A program made the translations under genes and the position numbers. A stretch of DNA of 64,000 nucleotides from Acidovorax sp. RAC01 (GTDB lineage Bacteria > Pseudomonadota > Gammaproteobacteria > Burkholderiales > Burkholderiaceae_C), in the NCBI RefSeq assembly GCF_001714725.1, contig NZ_CP016447.1, positions 3,777,501-3,841,500 on the forward strand. Direction: 5' to 3'. Shown here in pieces: positions 37,209-46,402 of this stretch (position 1 is its first letter; each line of letters opens with the position of its first letter). The notes below the pieces were generated by a model. The model made no database searches. It saw only the letters and a program-made list of their open reading frames with translations, and was not told the origin of the DNA.

Positions 37209-38387
37209 ATGGAAGACATCGTCATCGTTTCGGCCGCCCGTACCGCTGTGGGCAAATTCGGCGGCGCGCTCGCCAAGGTCCCGGCCACCGAACTGGGCGC
37301 TATCGTCATTCGCGAAGCCATCGCCCGCGCTGGCCTGTCGGACGCCCAGGTGGGCGAAGTCATCATGGGCCAGGTGCTGACCGCAGGCGTGGGCCAGAAC
37401 CCCGCGCGCCAGGCCTCGATGAAAGCCGGTGTGGCCAAGGAAACCCCGGCCCTCACCATCAACGCCGTCTGCGGCTCGGGCCTGAAGGCCGTGATGCTGG
37501 CAGCCCAGGCCGTGGCCTGGGGCGACAGCGAAATCGTGGTGGCCGGTGGCCAGGAAAACATGAGCCTGGCCCCCCACGTGCTCAACGGTTCGCGCGACGG
37601 CCAGCGCATGGGCGACTGGAAGATGGTCGACTCCATGATCGTCGATGGCCTGTGGGACGTGTACAACCAGTACCACATGGGCATCACCGCCGAGAACGTG
37701 GCCAAGCAATACGGGATCAGCCGCGACATGCAGGATGCACTGGCCCTGGCCAGCCAGCAAAAGGCCGCTGCCGCGCAGGACGCAGGCCGCTTCGTCGACG
37801 AAATCGTGAATGTCTCGCTGCCGCAAAAGAAGGGCGACCCGATCATCTTCAACACCGACGAGTACCTCAACCGCAAGACCAACGCCGAAGCGCTGGCGGG
37901 CCTGCGCCCTGCCTTTGACAAGGCCGGCAGCGTGACGGCCGGCAATGCGTCGGGCCTGAACGACGGTGCAGCCGCTGTGGTGGTGATGACGGCCAAGAAG
38001 GCCGCAGCCCTGGGCCTCAAGCCCCTGGCACGCATTGCCGCTTTCGGCACCAGCGGCCTGGACCCTGCCACCATGGGCATGGGCCCCGTGCCGGCTTCGC
38101 GCAAGGCGCTGGAGCGTGCGGGCTGGAATGCGGCCGATGTCGACCTGTTCGAGCTGAACGAAGCCTTTGCCGCGCAGGCCTGCGCTGTGAACAAGGAGCT
38201 GGGTATCGACCCCGCCCGCGTCAATGTGAACGGCGGCGCCATTGCCATTGGCCACCCCATCGGAGCGTCTGGCTGCCGCATTCTGGTGACGCTGCTGCAC
38301 GAAATGCAGCGCCGCGACGCGAAGAAGGGCCTGGCTGCACTGTGCATTGGCGGCGGCATGGGCGTGTCGCTGGCACTGGAGCGCTGA
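37209..38387 (+). CDS. phaA: acetyl-CoA C-acetyltransferase (beta-ketothiolase)
   Basis: Condenses two acetyl-CoA to acetoacetyl-CoA, first step to polyhydroxybutyrate; also works in beta-oxidation. 392 residues, the standard thiolase length. Active sites: Cys88 in NAVCGSGLKAV, His349 in GHPIGASGCR, Cys379 in LCIGGGMG. AAGGAC precedes the start. Terminated by a strong hairpin at 38461, before phaB. Broad-range thiolase (atoB-like) is the alternative name. Confidence 0.95.
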   Translation: MEDIVIVSAARTAVGKFGGALAKVPATELGAIVIREAIARAGLSDAQVGEVIMGQVLTAGVGQNPARQASMKAGVAKETPALTINAVCGSGLKAVMLAAQAVAWGDSEIVVAGGQENMSLAPHVLNGSRDGQRMGDWKMVDSMIVDGLWDVYNQYHMGITAENVAKQYGISRDMQDALALASQQKAAAAQDAGRFVDEIVNVSLPQKKGDPIIFNTDEYLNRKTNAEALAGLRPAFDKAGSVTAGNASGLNDGAAAVVVMTAKKAAALGLKPLARIAAFGTSGLDPATMGMGPVPASRKALERAGWNAADVDLFELNEAFAAQACAVNKELGIDPARVNVNGGAIAIGHPIGASGCRILVTLLHEMQRRDAKKGLAALCIGGGMGVSLALER

Positions 38388-38697
38388 TCGCAGCTCAGTA
38401 GGGCGGCTCCCACGGCAGGTCATTTGTTGGCCTGTGGGCCGCTCACTCTGCCACCCCAGGAAACCGCGCAATGCGCGGTTTTTTTACGCCCGGGCCCTGG
38501 CGCTTTCGCGGGCGACAGCCTCACGCCACGTGCACTGGGCTGCGTAAAGCCTGCGGCAAACCGGCAGCAATGACCTCGCCGCCACCACGGGGGCGAAAAA
38601 TCCCGCAGCTTTAGTGTTTTCCTTCACGGCAGAGCGTGTTTTCTTGGTTAGAGTGGTGGTGAGTCCGAACATCAACCGGCGAACAGGAGAAAACCAC
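38388..38697. other. phaA-phaB intergenic region
   Basis: 310 bp without a gene. It holds the phaA terminator and then the phaB leader with AACAGGAG before the start. The terminator shows that phaB needs its own promoter, although no clear -35/-10 pair was found. Confidence 0.6.
38461..38485 (+). terminator. rho-independent terminator after phaA
   Basis: Stem AAACCGCGC / GCGCGGTTT, loop AAT, followed by a T-run. 73 bp downstream of the phaA stop. Confidence 0.9.
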
Positions 38698-39435
38698 ATG
38701 AGCCAAAAAATTGCATACGTCACGGGGGGGATGGGGGGCATCGGCACCGCTATCTGTCAGCGGCTCCACAAGGAAGGATTCAAGGTCATCGCAGGCTGCG
38801 GCCCCACGCGTGACCATGCCAAGTGGCTGGGCGAGCAAAAGGCCCTGGGCTATGATTTTTATGCGTCGGTCGGCAATGTTGGCGACTGGGATTCCACGGT
38901 CGAGGCCTTCACCAAGACCAAGGCCGAGCACGGCACCATTGACGTGCTGGTGAACAACGCCGGCATCACGCGCGACCGCATGTTCCTCAAGATGTCCCGC
39001 GAAGACTGGGACGCCGTGATCGAAACCAACCTCAACAGCATGTTCAACGTGACCAAGCAGGTCGTGGCAGACATGGTGGAAAAGGGCTGGGGCCGCATCA
39101 TCAACATCAGCTCGGTCAACGGTGAAAAGGGCCAGGCAGGCCAGACCAACTACTCGGCAGCCAAGGCTGGCATGCACGGTTTTTCGATGGCCCTGGCGCA
39201 GGAGCTGGCCACCAAGGGCGTGACGGTGAACACCGTGAGCCCGGGTTATATCGGCACCGACATGGTCAAGGCCATCCGCCCTGACGTGCTGGAAAAGATC
39301 GTGGCCACCGTGCCCGTCAAGCGCCTGGGTGAACCCAGCGAAATCGCCTCCATCATCGCGTGGCTCGCATCGGAAGAGGGCGGCTACGCCACGGGCGCCG
39401 ACTTCTCGGTCAACGGCGGTCTGCACATGGGCTGA
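38698..39435 (+). CDS. phaB: acetoacetyl-CoA reductase
   Basis: NADPH-dependent reduction of acetoacetyl-CoA to (R)-3-hydroxybutyryl-CoA for PhaC. SDR fold, 245 residues: TGGMGGIG nucleotide loop (residues 9-16), NNAG, catalytic Ser in NISSVNG, and YSAAK (Tyr/Lys). ATG 38698 is fixed by AGGAG; longer in-frame starts are not needed. Close to Ralstonia-type PhaB. Ends with a terminator. Confidence 0.96.
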   Translation: MSQKIAYVTGGMGGIGTAICQRLHKEGFKVIAGCGPTRDHAKWLGEQKALGYDFYASVGNVGDWDSTVEAFTKTKAEHGTIDVLVNNAGITRDRMFLKMSREDWDAVIETNLNSMFNVTKQVVADMVEKGWGRIINISSVNGEKGQAGQTNYSAAKAGMHGFSMALAQELATKGVTVNTVSPGYIGTDMVKAIRPDVLEKIVATVPVKRLGEPSEIASIIAWLASEEGGYATGADFSVNGGLHMG

Positions 39436-39482
39436 TGCGCCCGAACCCTGGCGGTGCCTGAAGCCGCTGGGGCCAGACAGCA

Positions 39483-39509
39483 AAAAACCCCGCGATGCGG
39501 GGTTTTTTT
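39483..39509. terminator. bidirectional terminator after phaB
   Basis: Stem AAAAACCCCGC / GCGGGGTTTTT, loop GAT. A- and T-runs on both sides fit termination of phaB (plus) and of any leftward transcript from 39747. Confidence 0.9.
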
Positions 39510-39672
39510 GTAGGTGCCCCGAGTGGGAGGGGCTGTGGCTGGTGCCGAAATGGATGGCCAGGCGGTGCAGGCTATCGTAGAAAACGGTCTGGCGCTGGCG
39601 CTGGTGCGGGAACCTGTCGGTCGGCTTGCGCTCTTTACAGGAAAGAAGGTGCGCAAAACCTGGATGGACGGT

Positions 39673-39747
39673 TCAGAAGCGGGCCGGGGCGCGCTTGCGA
39701 TCGCGTTCGTCTTCGGGCCAGGCTGACAAGATTTCGTTGCGGTTCAT
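39673..39747 (-). CDS. possible 24-residue small ORF
   Basis: ATG 39747 has a strong AGGAG nine bases ahead. It encodes 24 residues: MNRNEILSAWPEDE, then basic residues, ending RAPARF, then TGA. Leftward, it would end at the bidirectional terminator 39483. The peptide is charged, with no membrane segment. Nothing recognised. The call depends only on the ribosome site and position between a promoter-capable AT-rich region and a terminator. Confidence 0.35.
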   Translation of the reverse strand: MNRNEILSAWPEDERDRKRAPARF

Positions 39748-39861
39748 TTGGAAAAACTCCTGTGATGTACCAACAACGTGCGCCGATCACGGGGCGTTGA
39801 CACCTTTCTGAAAAAAAATGCAATCAGGAGGTGGCGGTACGGCATGTAACAGATCGCTCCT

Positions 39862-39903
39862 GATTTAATAGCTGCAGAGCCAATTCAGTATTGCGCTAGC
39901 CGC
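39862..39903 (+). repeat. AT-rich N16-spaced repeat, copy 10
   Basis: GATTTA lead, ATAGCTGC at 39868-39875, 16 nt, TGCGCTAGCCGC at 39892-39903 (10 of 12). With copy 13 this is the best-conserved copy. Downstream of the yheS stop, 48 bp away. Apart from this repeat, the phaB terminator and the possible small ORF, the 516 bp between phaB and yheS hold nothing I can name. Confidence 0.8.
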
Positions 39904-39951
39904 ATTTTTTGCCAGGTTTTCATTACAGGGGCTTACATTTTTGCAGGCGGA

Positions 39952-42006
39952 TCAGGCCGCAATCTCTTCAAGAGCCGAAGAAATTTCCAGCCAGCGTTCT
40001 TCCAGCTTTGCCGTTTCGTCGCCGTTCGCCTTCAGCCTGCGGCCGCACTCCGCGATCTCGGCGGGCGACACGGGCTTGGTCAGCGTTTCCTCCAGCGTGG
40101 CCCGCTCGGCAGTCAGCGCGCTCAGGCGCTTGTCGATCTGCTCCAGTTCCTTGCGCAACGGCTTGGTCTTTTCTGCCAATACCTGCCGCGCCTGTGCGTC
40201 CAGCTTGCGCTGCTCGCGGCCGTCTTTACCTGCGGCTGGCTGCTGTGAAGGGGGCGCGGAGGGGGGCGGTGCCGCCGGTGCAGCCGCTGCGGCGGTTGCG
40301 GGTCCCACGGCGGTGTCTGCCGGGCGTGCGTCCGTCGCCGTCGGGCCCGGTTCATCTTTGACTGCATCGGCCAGGCGCGCCAGTTCGCGCAGGCGCTTGG
40401 ATTCTTCCAGCAGGTAGCGCTGGTAGTCATCGAGGTCGCCGTCAAACGGCCCGACCACGCCCCGGCCGACCATCCAGAAGTCTTCGCAGACCGAGCGCAG
40501 CAGCGCACGGTCGTGGCTGACCAGCATGACGGTGCCGTCGAAGTCGTTGAGCGCCATGGCCAGGGCCTCGCGGGTGGCGAGGTCGAGGTGGTTGGTGGGC
40601 TCGTCCAGCAGCAGCAGGTTGGGGCGCTGCCAGACGATCATGGCCAGCACGAGGCGCGCCTTTTCGCCGCCGCTCATGGTGCCCACGGCCTGCTTGACCA
40701 TGTCCCCTGTGAAGTTGAAGCTGCCCAGGTAGCTGCGCAGGTCCTGCTCGCGGCTGGGTTGCTTGGCGTCGGGCCCCAGCTCCCGCGCCAGGCGGATCAT
40801 GTGCTCCAGCGGGTTGTCGGCGGGGCGCAGCACGTCGAGTTCCTGCTGGGCAAAGTAGCCGATGTTCAGGCCCTTGCCTTCGGTGATGCTGCCGCCCAGC
40901 GCCTTCATGGTGCGCGCAATCGTCTTGACCAGCGTGGACTTGCCCTGGCCGTTGGCGCCCAGGATACCGATGCGCTGGCCCGCCAGCACCGAGCGGTTGA
41001 CGCCCGTGAGGATGGTGGTGGGCACACCCTCGTCGTCCACATAGCCAAACGATGCATCGCTGATGGCCAGCATCGGGTTGGGCAGGTTGGCGGGTTCCTT
41101 GAACTCGAAGGTGAAGTCCGCCTCGGCCAGCACGGGGCCGATCTTCTCCATGCGTTCGAGCTGCTTGACGCGGCTTTGCGCCTGCTTGGCCTTGCTGGCC
41201 TTGGCCTTGAAGCGGTCAATGAATTTTTGCAGGTGGGCCATCTTCTCCTGCTGCTTGGAGAAGCTGGCCTGTTGCAGCTCCAGCTGCTGGGCACGCAATT
41301 CTTCAAACTTGCTGTAGTTGCCACCGTAGCGATTCAGCTCGCCCTGCTGGATCTGCAGCGTGACGTTGGTGATGGCGTCCAGGAACTCGCGGTCGTGGCT
41401 GATCACGATCATGGTGCCTGCATAGCGCTTGAGCCATGCCTCCAGCCAGACCAGTGCGTCCAGGTCCAGGTGGTTGGTGGGCTCATCGAGCAGCAGCAGA
41501 TCGCTGGGGCACATCAGCGCCCGTGCCAGCTGCAGGCGCATGCGCCAGCCGCCCGAAAAGCTGCTCACCGGCTGGTCCAGCTCGCTCACCCGAAAGCCCA
41601 GGCCCAGGATCAGTGCCTGCGCGCGTGCCACGGCATCGTGGGCACCTGCGTCATGCAGGTCGGAATAGGCGTGGGCGATGGCCATGCCGTCATCGCTGGC
41701 TTCGGCGTCGGCCAGCTGCTGCTGCACTTCGGCCAGGCGCGTGTCGCCTTCCAGCACGAAGTCGGTGGCCGACTGGTCGGTTTCGGGCATGTTCTGCGCG
41801 ACCTCGGCCATGCGCCAGCTCGATGGGATGTGGAAGTCTCCACCGTCCTCGTGCAGCTTGCCGCTGAGCAGCGCAAACAGGCTGGACTTGCCCGCGCCGT
41901 TGCGGCCCACGAGCCCGACGTTTTCGCCGGGGTTGATGGTGGTGGACACGCTGTCGAGCACGACTTTCGTGCCGCGTCGCAGGGTTACGTTCTTGAGGGT
42001 GATCAT
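39952..42006 (-). CDS. ABC-F ATPase, YheS type
   Basis: Soluble tandem ATPase of the ABC-F class, which act on ribosomes. 684 residues: domain 1 Walker A GRNGAGKSS, signature FSGGWRMRL, LLLLDEPTNHLDLD; the linker (about 240-300) is Lys/Gln-rich; domain 2 has GANGQGKST, MSGGEKARL, LLLLDEPTNHLDL. A Pro/Ala-rich segment (about 555-590) and C-terminal coiled coil follow, as in YheS/Uup. No membrane domain. Last gene of the leftward dap run, 114 bp after prmB. Confidence 0.88.
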   Translation of the reverse strand: MITLKNVTLRRGTKVVLDSVSTTINPGENVGLVGRNGAGKSSLFALLSGKLHEDGGDFHIPSSWRMAEVAQNMPETDQSATDFVLEGDTRLAEVQQQLADAEASDDGMAIAHAYSDLHDAGAHDAVARAQALILGLGFRVSELDQPVSSFSGGWRMRLQLARALMCPSDLLLLDEPTNHLDLDALVWLEAWLKRYAGTMIVISHDREFLDAITNVTLQIQQGELNRYGGNYSKFEELRAQQLELQQASFSKQQEKMAHLQKFIDRFKAKASKAKQAQSRVKQLERMEKIGPVLAEADFTFEFKEPANLPNPMLAISDASFGYVDDEGVPTTILTGVNRSVLAGQRIGILGANGQGKSTLVKTIARTMKALGGSITEGKGLNIGYFAQQELDVLRPADNPLEHMIRLARELGPDAKQPSREQDLRSYLGSFNFTGDMVKQAVGTMSGGEKARLVLAMIVWQRPNLLLLDEPTNHLDLATREALAMALNDFDGTVMLVSHDRALLRSVCEDFWMVGRGVVGPFDGDLDDYQRYLLEESKRLRELARLADAVKDEPGPTATDARPADTAVGPATAAAAAPAAPPPSAPPSQQPAAGKDGREQRKLDAQARQVLAEKTKPLRKELEQIDKRLSALTAERATLEETLTKPVSPAEIAECGRRLKANGDETAKLEERWLEISSALEEIAA

Positions 42007-42120
42007 CCGGGAATCAGAAAAAAGCGCACCCGCACAAGGCGGGTGGCGTCAAAAAATCGGGGTGCCGGCGTGGCTGCCAGCGGTGCTACCGCAGCAGCCA
42101 CCGGGGTGGCACAAAGCCCT

Positions 42121-43092
42121 CTATTGTGCCGTGAGCCGGCTTTGGGCGGCCAGGGCCTGCCGGGTGACGAGCAAAACCTGGTCTTCACCGGCACTGGTAT
42201 CGAGCCAGAACACCGGTAGCTGCGGAAACGCTGCTTCGAAATGCGCGCGCTCGTTGCCAATCTCCAGAATGATCACGGCATCGTCGCTCATGCAGGCCGG
42301 AGCGGCCTTAAAGAGCTGGCGAACGAAGTCCATGCCGTCCTGGCCGCCGGCCAGGGCCAGCGTCGGTTCGGCACGGTATTCGTGGGGCAGCGCGTCCATG
42401 CTGGCAGCGTTCACATACGGGGGGTTGCACAGGATCAGATCCCACGGGCCGGGTACGGCGGCCAGGCCATCCGAGATGCACAGCGCAATGCGGTCGGCCA
42501 GGCCATGGCGATCCACGTTGATGCGCGCCACGGCCAGTGCGTCGGGCGAGATGTCGGCCCCGGTGACCTCGACCTCTGGCCAGGCCATGGCCGCCAGCAC
42601 GGCGAGGCTGCCGTTGCCCGTGCACAGATCGAGCAAGCGCCGGGTCTGGTCGCTCAGGAAATCGTCGGCCATGCCGTCGACCAGGATTTCGGCAATGAAG
42701 CTGCGGGGCACGATGGCGCGCTCGTCCACGTAGAACGACACACCCTGCAACCAGGCCTCACGCGTGAGATAGGCCGCGGGTTTGCGGGTGCGGATGCGTT
42801 CTTCAAAAAGTGTAGCAACCAGGGCAGCAGTTTCGGGCGCTACCGGCTTTTTTTGCACGGAATCTGGGCTGTCTGACAGATCACTGTCCAGCGGCAGGCC
42901 CAGGCGCCACAGCACCAGCCAGGCGGCCTCGTCGTGGGCGTTGGTGGTGCCGTGGCCAAAAGCAACACCGGCCGCCGCGAGCGCCTGCGCACCGGATTCG
43001 ACCAGCGCGCCGACCGTGTCGCCCTGCACGGGCCGGGCGGTGCTGCCGGGCGCGGCGGCAGTGCCCGGGGTGGGGTGCGTTGGCCCCGTCAT
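42121..43092 (-). CDS. prmB: 50S ribosomal protein L3 glutamine N5-methyltransferase
   Basis: SAM-dependent methylation of a glutamine in ribosomal protein L3. 323 residues; SAM-binding [14 protein letters not shown], acidic ADIS, and the catalytic CNPPYV. N-terminal 40 residues are Ala/Pro/Gly-rich. The start overlaps the dapE stop by 4 nt (ATGA). Codons about 80-96 ([16 protein letters not shown]) coincide with repeat copy 11. HemK/PrmC is a close relative, but length and the leading helical part favour PrmB. Confidence 0.9.
   Translation of the reverse strand: MTGPTHPTPGTAAAPGSTARPVQGDTVGALVESGAQALAAAGVAFGHGTTNAHDEAAWLVLWRLGLPLDSDLSDSPDSVQKKPVAPETAALVATLFEERIRTRKPAAYLTREAWLQGVSFYVDERAIVPRSFIAEILVDGMADDFLSDQTRRLLDLCTGNGSLAVLAAMAWPEVEVTGADISPDALAVARINVDRHGLADRIALCISDGLAAVPGPWDLILCNPPYVNAASMDALPHEYRAEPTLALAGGQDGMDFVRQLFKAAPACMSDDAVIILEIGNERAHFEAAFPQLPVFWLDTSAGEDQVLLVTRQALAAQSRLTAQ
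42806..42847 (+). repeat. AT-rich N16-spaced repeat, copy 11, inside prmB
   Basis: On the plus strand: AAAGT lead, GTAGCAAC at 42812-42819, 16 nt, GGCGCTACCGGC at 42836-42847 (9 of 12). It is antisense to prmB, as all in-gene copies are, and is read in the same frame (Ala-Thr-Leu in place of Ala-Ile-Lys). Confidence 0.6.
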
Positions 43093-44288
43093 GCCTGCAC
43101 CGCCTGCGCGCGCTCTGCCACGGCTTGCGCGTGCAGGTTTTCCAGCGTGCGGCGGTAGATGTTCTTGAGCGGTTCGATGTCAGCCACGACTACGTGCTCG
43201 TCGATCTTGTGGATGCTGGCGTTGGGGGGGCCCAGTTCGATGACCTGCGGGCACACCTGCGCGATGAAGCGGCCGTCGCTGGTGCCACCGGTGGTGGAAA
43301 GCTCGGTGGTAAGGCCTGTTTCGGCCGCAATGGCCTGCTGCACGGCCGTGACGAGTTCGCCGGGCGTGGTCAGAAACGGTTGGCCGCCCAGGGTCCAGCG
43401 CAGGTCGTACTCCAGGCCGTGGCGGTCCAGTACGGCATGCACCCGTTGCTGGAGACCTTCGGCCGTCGATTCGGTCGAGAAGCGGAAGTTGAAGTCGATG
43501 ACCACCTCGCCCGGGATCACGTTCGTGGCCCCGGTGCCGCCGTGCATGTTGCTCACCTGCCAGCTGGTGGGCGGAAAGAACGCGTTTCCGGCGTCCCATG
43601 GGGTGGCTGCCAGCTCGGCCAGCGCGGGCAGGGCCTGGTGGATGGGGTTGCGTGCCAGTTGCGGGTAGGCAATGTGGCCCTGGATACCGCGCACGGTGAG
43701 CTTGCCGCTCAGGGTGCCGCGGCGGCCGTTCTTGATCATGTCGCCAGTGCGCTCGACCGAAGTGGGCTCGCCAACGATGCAATAGTCCAGCGCCTCGCCA
43801 CGGGCGTGGAGCTGTTCGACCACGACCTTGGTTCCGTCGACCGATGGGCCTTCCTCATCGCTGGTCAGCAAAAAGGCCAGCTGGACCATGGGCTCGGGGG
43901 TTGCCGCCAGGAACTCCTCGACCGCCACCACGAAAGCGGCGATGGAGGTCTTCATGTCGCTGGCCCCGCGGCCGTAGAGCTTGCCGCCGCGGTGTGTGGG
44001 CACAAACGGGTCGCTGCTCCACTGCGCAAGCGGCCCGGTGGGCACCACATCGGTGTGGCCGGCAAATACTACTGTTTTTATAGCATGAGAGTCTTTTAAA
44101 TCATGCCCCACAGGCCTTTTCGCCCATAAATTACTCACCCGGAAGTCTGCCGGGCCGCTGTCCATGCGCTCGCACACAAACCCCAGCGGGGCCAGGCGGG
44201 CGGCAAGCAGATCGAGGCATCCGGCGTCTTCGGGGGTGATGGAGGGCCGGGAGATCAGTTGCTCAGCCAGGTGCAGGGTGCGTGACAT
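43089..44288 (-). CDS. dapE: succinyl-diaminopimelate desuccinylase
   Basis: Removes succinate from N-succinyl-LL-DAP in lysine/DAP synthesis. 399 residues, zinc peptidase M20 fold: [11 protein letters not shown] (metal His/Asp), [18 protein letters not shown] (catalytic Glu), and GGTSDGRF late. ATG 44288 is chosen since homologues start [12 protein letters not shown]; the upstream in-frame ATG would add 55 unrelated residues. Length exceeds the usual 375-385 owing to an insert before VFAGHTD ([16 protein letters not shown]) that contains repeat copy 12. Confidence 0.93.
   Translation of the reverse strand: MSRTLHLAEQLISRPSITPEDAGCLDLLAARLAPLGFVCERMDSGPADFRVSNLWAKRPVGHDLKDSHAIKTVVFAGHTDVVPTGPLAQWSSDPFVPTHRGGKLYGRGASDMKTSIAAFVVAVEEFLAATPEPMVQLAFLLTSDEEGPSVDGTKVVVEQLHARGEALDYCIVGEPTSVERTGDMIKNGRRGTLSGKLTVRGIQGHIAYPQLARNPIHQALPALAELAATPWDAGNAFFPPTSWQVSNMHGGTGATNVIPGEVVIDFNFRFSTESTAEGLQQRVHAVLDRHGLEYDLRWTLGGQPFLTTPGELVTAVQQAIAAETGLTTELSTTGGTSDGRFIAQVCPQVIELGPPNASIHKIDEHVVVADIEPLKNIYRRTLENLHAQAVAERAQAVQA
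44074..44115 (+). repeat. AT-rich N16-spaced repeat, copy 12, inside dapE
   Basis: TTTTT lead, ATAGCATG at 44080-44087, 16 nt, TGCCCCACAGGC at 44104-44115 (9 of 12 to copy 3). Antisense to dapE; encodes [13 protein letters not shown] in the family frame, just ahead of the FAGHTD metal motif. Confidence 0.6.
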
Positions 44289-44326
44289 GGGGATAGAAAA
44301 AGGGGAGAGGTGGGTGGCCGGTACGG

Positions 44327-45490
44327 TCAGGCGGCGGGCTTGACGTCCAGCACAATCTCGGTGAAAGAAGGCTGGTCGTCCTGCACATCGCGGGCTTCTT
44401 TCTGGGCCTTGGCCGCGTTGGCTGCCAGCGAGAAGTCGTTTTGCAGGCGCCACATCAGGTTGGTGGGCGAATCGGCGTAGGCCATGCCTTCCTTGCGGTC
44501 GATCTTGCCGTCCATGATGAGCTTGGCCAGCGCTTCTTCAAAGGTCATCGAGCCTTCGGCCATGGACTTTTCCATCGCCTCGCGCACGCCCGAGAAGTCG
44601 CCGTTTTCGATCAGGTCGGACACAAGCTTGGTGTTGAGCATCACCTCGACAGCCGGTACGCGGCCGCCTGCCACGGTGCGCACCAGCCGCTGCGACACGA
44701 TGGCCTTGAGCGCCGAAGCCAGGTCGCCCAGCATGGTGGGGCGCACCTCCACGGGGTAGAAGCTCAGGATACGGTTGAGCGCGTGGTAGCTGTTGTTGCC
44801 GTGCAGCGTGGCCAGGCACAGGTGGCCCGACTGCGCATAGGCAATGGCGGCCGACATGGTTTCGCGATCGCGGATTTCGCCGATCAGGATCACGTCGGGT
44901 GCCTGGCGCAGTGCGTTTTTCAGCGCCGTCTGCAGGGACTGCGTGTCGCTGCCGATCTCGCGCTGGTTGACGATGGAGCGCTTGTTCTTGAACTGGTATT
45001 CGACCGGGTCCTCGATGGTGAGGATGTGGCCCGTCAGGACTTCGTTGCGCGTGTCGATCATCGACGCGAGCGAGGTGCTCTTGCCCGAGCCCGTGGCGCC
45101 CACCATCAGGATGAGGCCGCGCTTTTCCATGATGAGGTCACGCATCACCGGCGGCAGGCCCAGTGTGTCAAATTCGGGAATCAGCTGCGAGATGAAGCGG
45201 ATCACCACCGCGTAGCTGCCGCGCTGGCGCATGGCGCTGACGCGAAAGCGGCCCACGCCGCTCAGGGGCACGCCCATGTTGAGCTCGCCGGTTTCTTCCA
45301 GCTCTTCGATGCGGTCGGGCGGCACGATCTCGGAGAGCAGGTTGCGCGGCGCGTCGGCGGGCAGAATCTGGTTGTTGACGGGGATGCATTCGCCGTTGAT
45401 CTTGATCAGCGCCGGCGCGTTGGCAGAAAGGTAGACGTCCGAGGCCTTTTTCTCGGCCATCAGCCGCAGGATCCGTTCCATCGTGCTCAT
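44327..45490 (-). CDS. pilU: type IV pilus retraction ATPase PilU
   Basis: Hexameric ATPase that assists PilT in retracting type IV pili. 387 residues: Walker [10 protein letters not shown] (about 130), Asp box [10 protein letters not shown], Walker [13 protein letters not shown], His box [10 protein letters not shown]. The longer C-terminus ([14 protein letters not shown]) favours PilU over PilT. GGGGAG precedes the ATG. It sits between dapD and dapE with 70 and 38 bp gaps, an unrelated job within the dap run. Confidence 0.9.
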   Translation of the reverse strand: MSTMERILRLMAEKKASDVYLSANAPALIKINGECIPVNNQILPADAPRNLLSEIVPPDRIEELEETGELNMGVPLSGVGRFRVSAMRQRGSYAVVIRFISQLIPEFDTLGLPPVMRDLIMEKRGLILMVGATGSGKSTSLASMIDTRNEVLTGHILTIEDPVEYQFKNKRSIVNQREIGSDTQSLQTALKNALRQAPDVILIGEIRDRETMSAAIAYAQSGHLCLATLHGNNSYHALNRILSFYPVEVRPTMLGDLASALKAIVSQRLVRTVAGGRVPAVEVMLNTKLVSDLIENGDFSGVREAMEKSMAEGSMTFEEALAKLIMDGKIDRKEGMAYADSPTNLMWRLQNDFSLAANAAKAQKEARDVQDDQPSFTEIVLDVKPAA

Positions 45491-45560
45491 GTAGCTCCCC
45501 CTCTCGTTGTCGTTGTCTTGAACAGCCCGGGCCGCACGGGTGCGGCCAGGGCTTCAGCGA

Positions 45561-46394
45561 TCAGTCGCGCAGCAGGTCGTTGATGCTGGTCTTGGAGCGC
45601 GTCTGCGCGTCCACCTGCTTGACGATGATGGCAGCGTACATGCTGTAGGGCGCTCCGTTGGCGGCCGTCTTGGGCAGGTTGCCGCTGACCACCACCGAGC
45701 CCGCTGGTACGCGGCCGTAGCTGATTTCGCCGGTGGCGCGGTTGAAGATGGGGGTGCTCTGGCCCAGGTACACGCCCATGCCCAGCACCGCGTTCTCTTC
45801 CACCACCACGCCTTCGACGACCTCGGAGCGGGCGCCGATGAAGCAGTTGTCTTCAATGATGGTGGGGCCGGCCTGCAGGGGCTCCAGCACACCGCCGATG
45901 CCTACGCCGCCCGACAGGTGCACGCCGGCGCCGATCTGCGCGCACGAACCCACCGTGGCCCAGGTGTCGACCATGGTGCCTTCGCCCACATAGGCGCCGA
46001 TGTTCACGTACGAAGGCATCAGGATGGCGCCCTTGGCGATGAAGCTGCCGCGGCGGGCCACGGCAGGTGGCACCACGCGCACGCCGGTCGCTTTCATTTC
46101 GTCTTCGGTCAGGTGCGCAAACTTGGTCTGCACCTTGTCGTAGAAGCCCAGGTCGCCAGCGCGGACCACTTCGTTGTCACGCAGGCGAAACGACAGCAGC
46201 ACCGCCTTCTTGATCCACTGGTGCACGGTCCACTGGCCTACGGCCTGGCGCGTGGCCACGCGCAGGGTGCCGTTGTTCAGCTCGGCGATCACCTGCTCGA
46301 CAGCGTCCAGCGTTTCCTTGGGAGCCGTCGTAGGAGAGAGCGAGGCACGGTTTTCCCAGGCGTTGTCGATGAGGGTTTGCAATTGTTGGGTCAT
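45561..46394 (-). CDS. dapD: tetrahydrodipicolinate N-succinyltransferase
   Basis: Transfers succinyl from succinyl-CoA to tetrahydrodipicolinate in lysine/DAP synthesis. 277 residues; left-handed beta-helix hexapeptide repeats ([20 protein letters not shown], then [19 protein letters not shown]) after a helical start ([22 protein letters not shown]). ATG 46394 lies 8 bp after the dapC stop, so it is co-translated. Confidence 0.96.
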   Translation of the reverse strand: MTQQLQTLIDNAWENRASLSPTTAPKETLDAVEQVIAELNNGTLRVATRQAVGQWTVHQWIKKAVLLSFRLRDNEVVRAGDLGFYDKVQTKFAHLTEDEMKATGVRVVPPAVARRGSFIAKGAILMPSYVNIGAYVGEGTMVDTWATVGSCAQIGAGVHLSGGVGIGGVLEPLQAGPTIIEDNCFIGARSEVVEGVVVEENAVLGMGVYLGQSTPIFNRATGEISYGRVPAGSVVVSGNLPKTAANGAPYSMYAAIIVKQVDAQTRSKTSINDLLRD

Positions 46395-46402
46395 TTGGGA
46401 TG

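Noticed and set aside
39514..39726. 70-codon plus-strand frame (GTG start) after the phaB terminator
   Set aside because: No ribosome binding site or homology seen, although codon third positions are fairly GC-rich; it directly follows a terminator. Kept out for lack of evidence.
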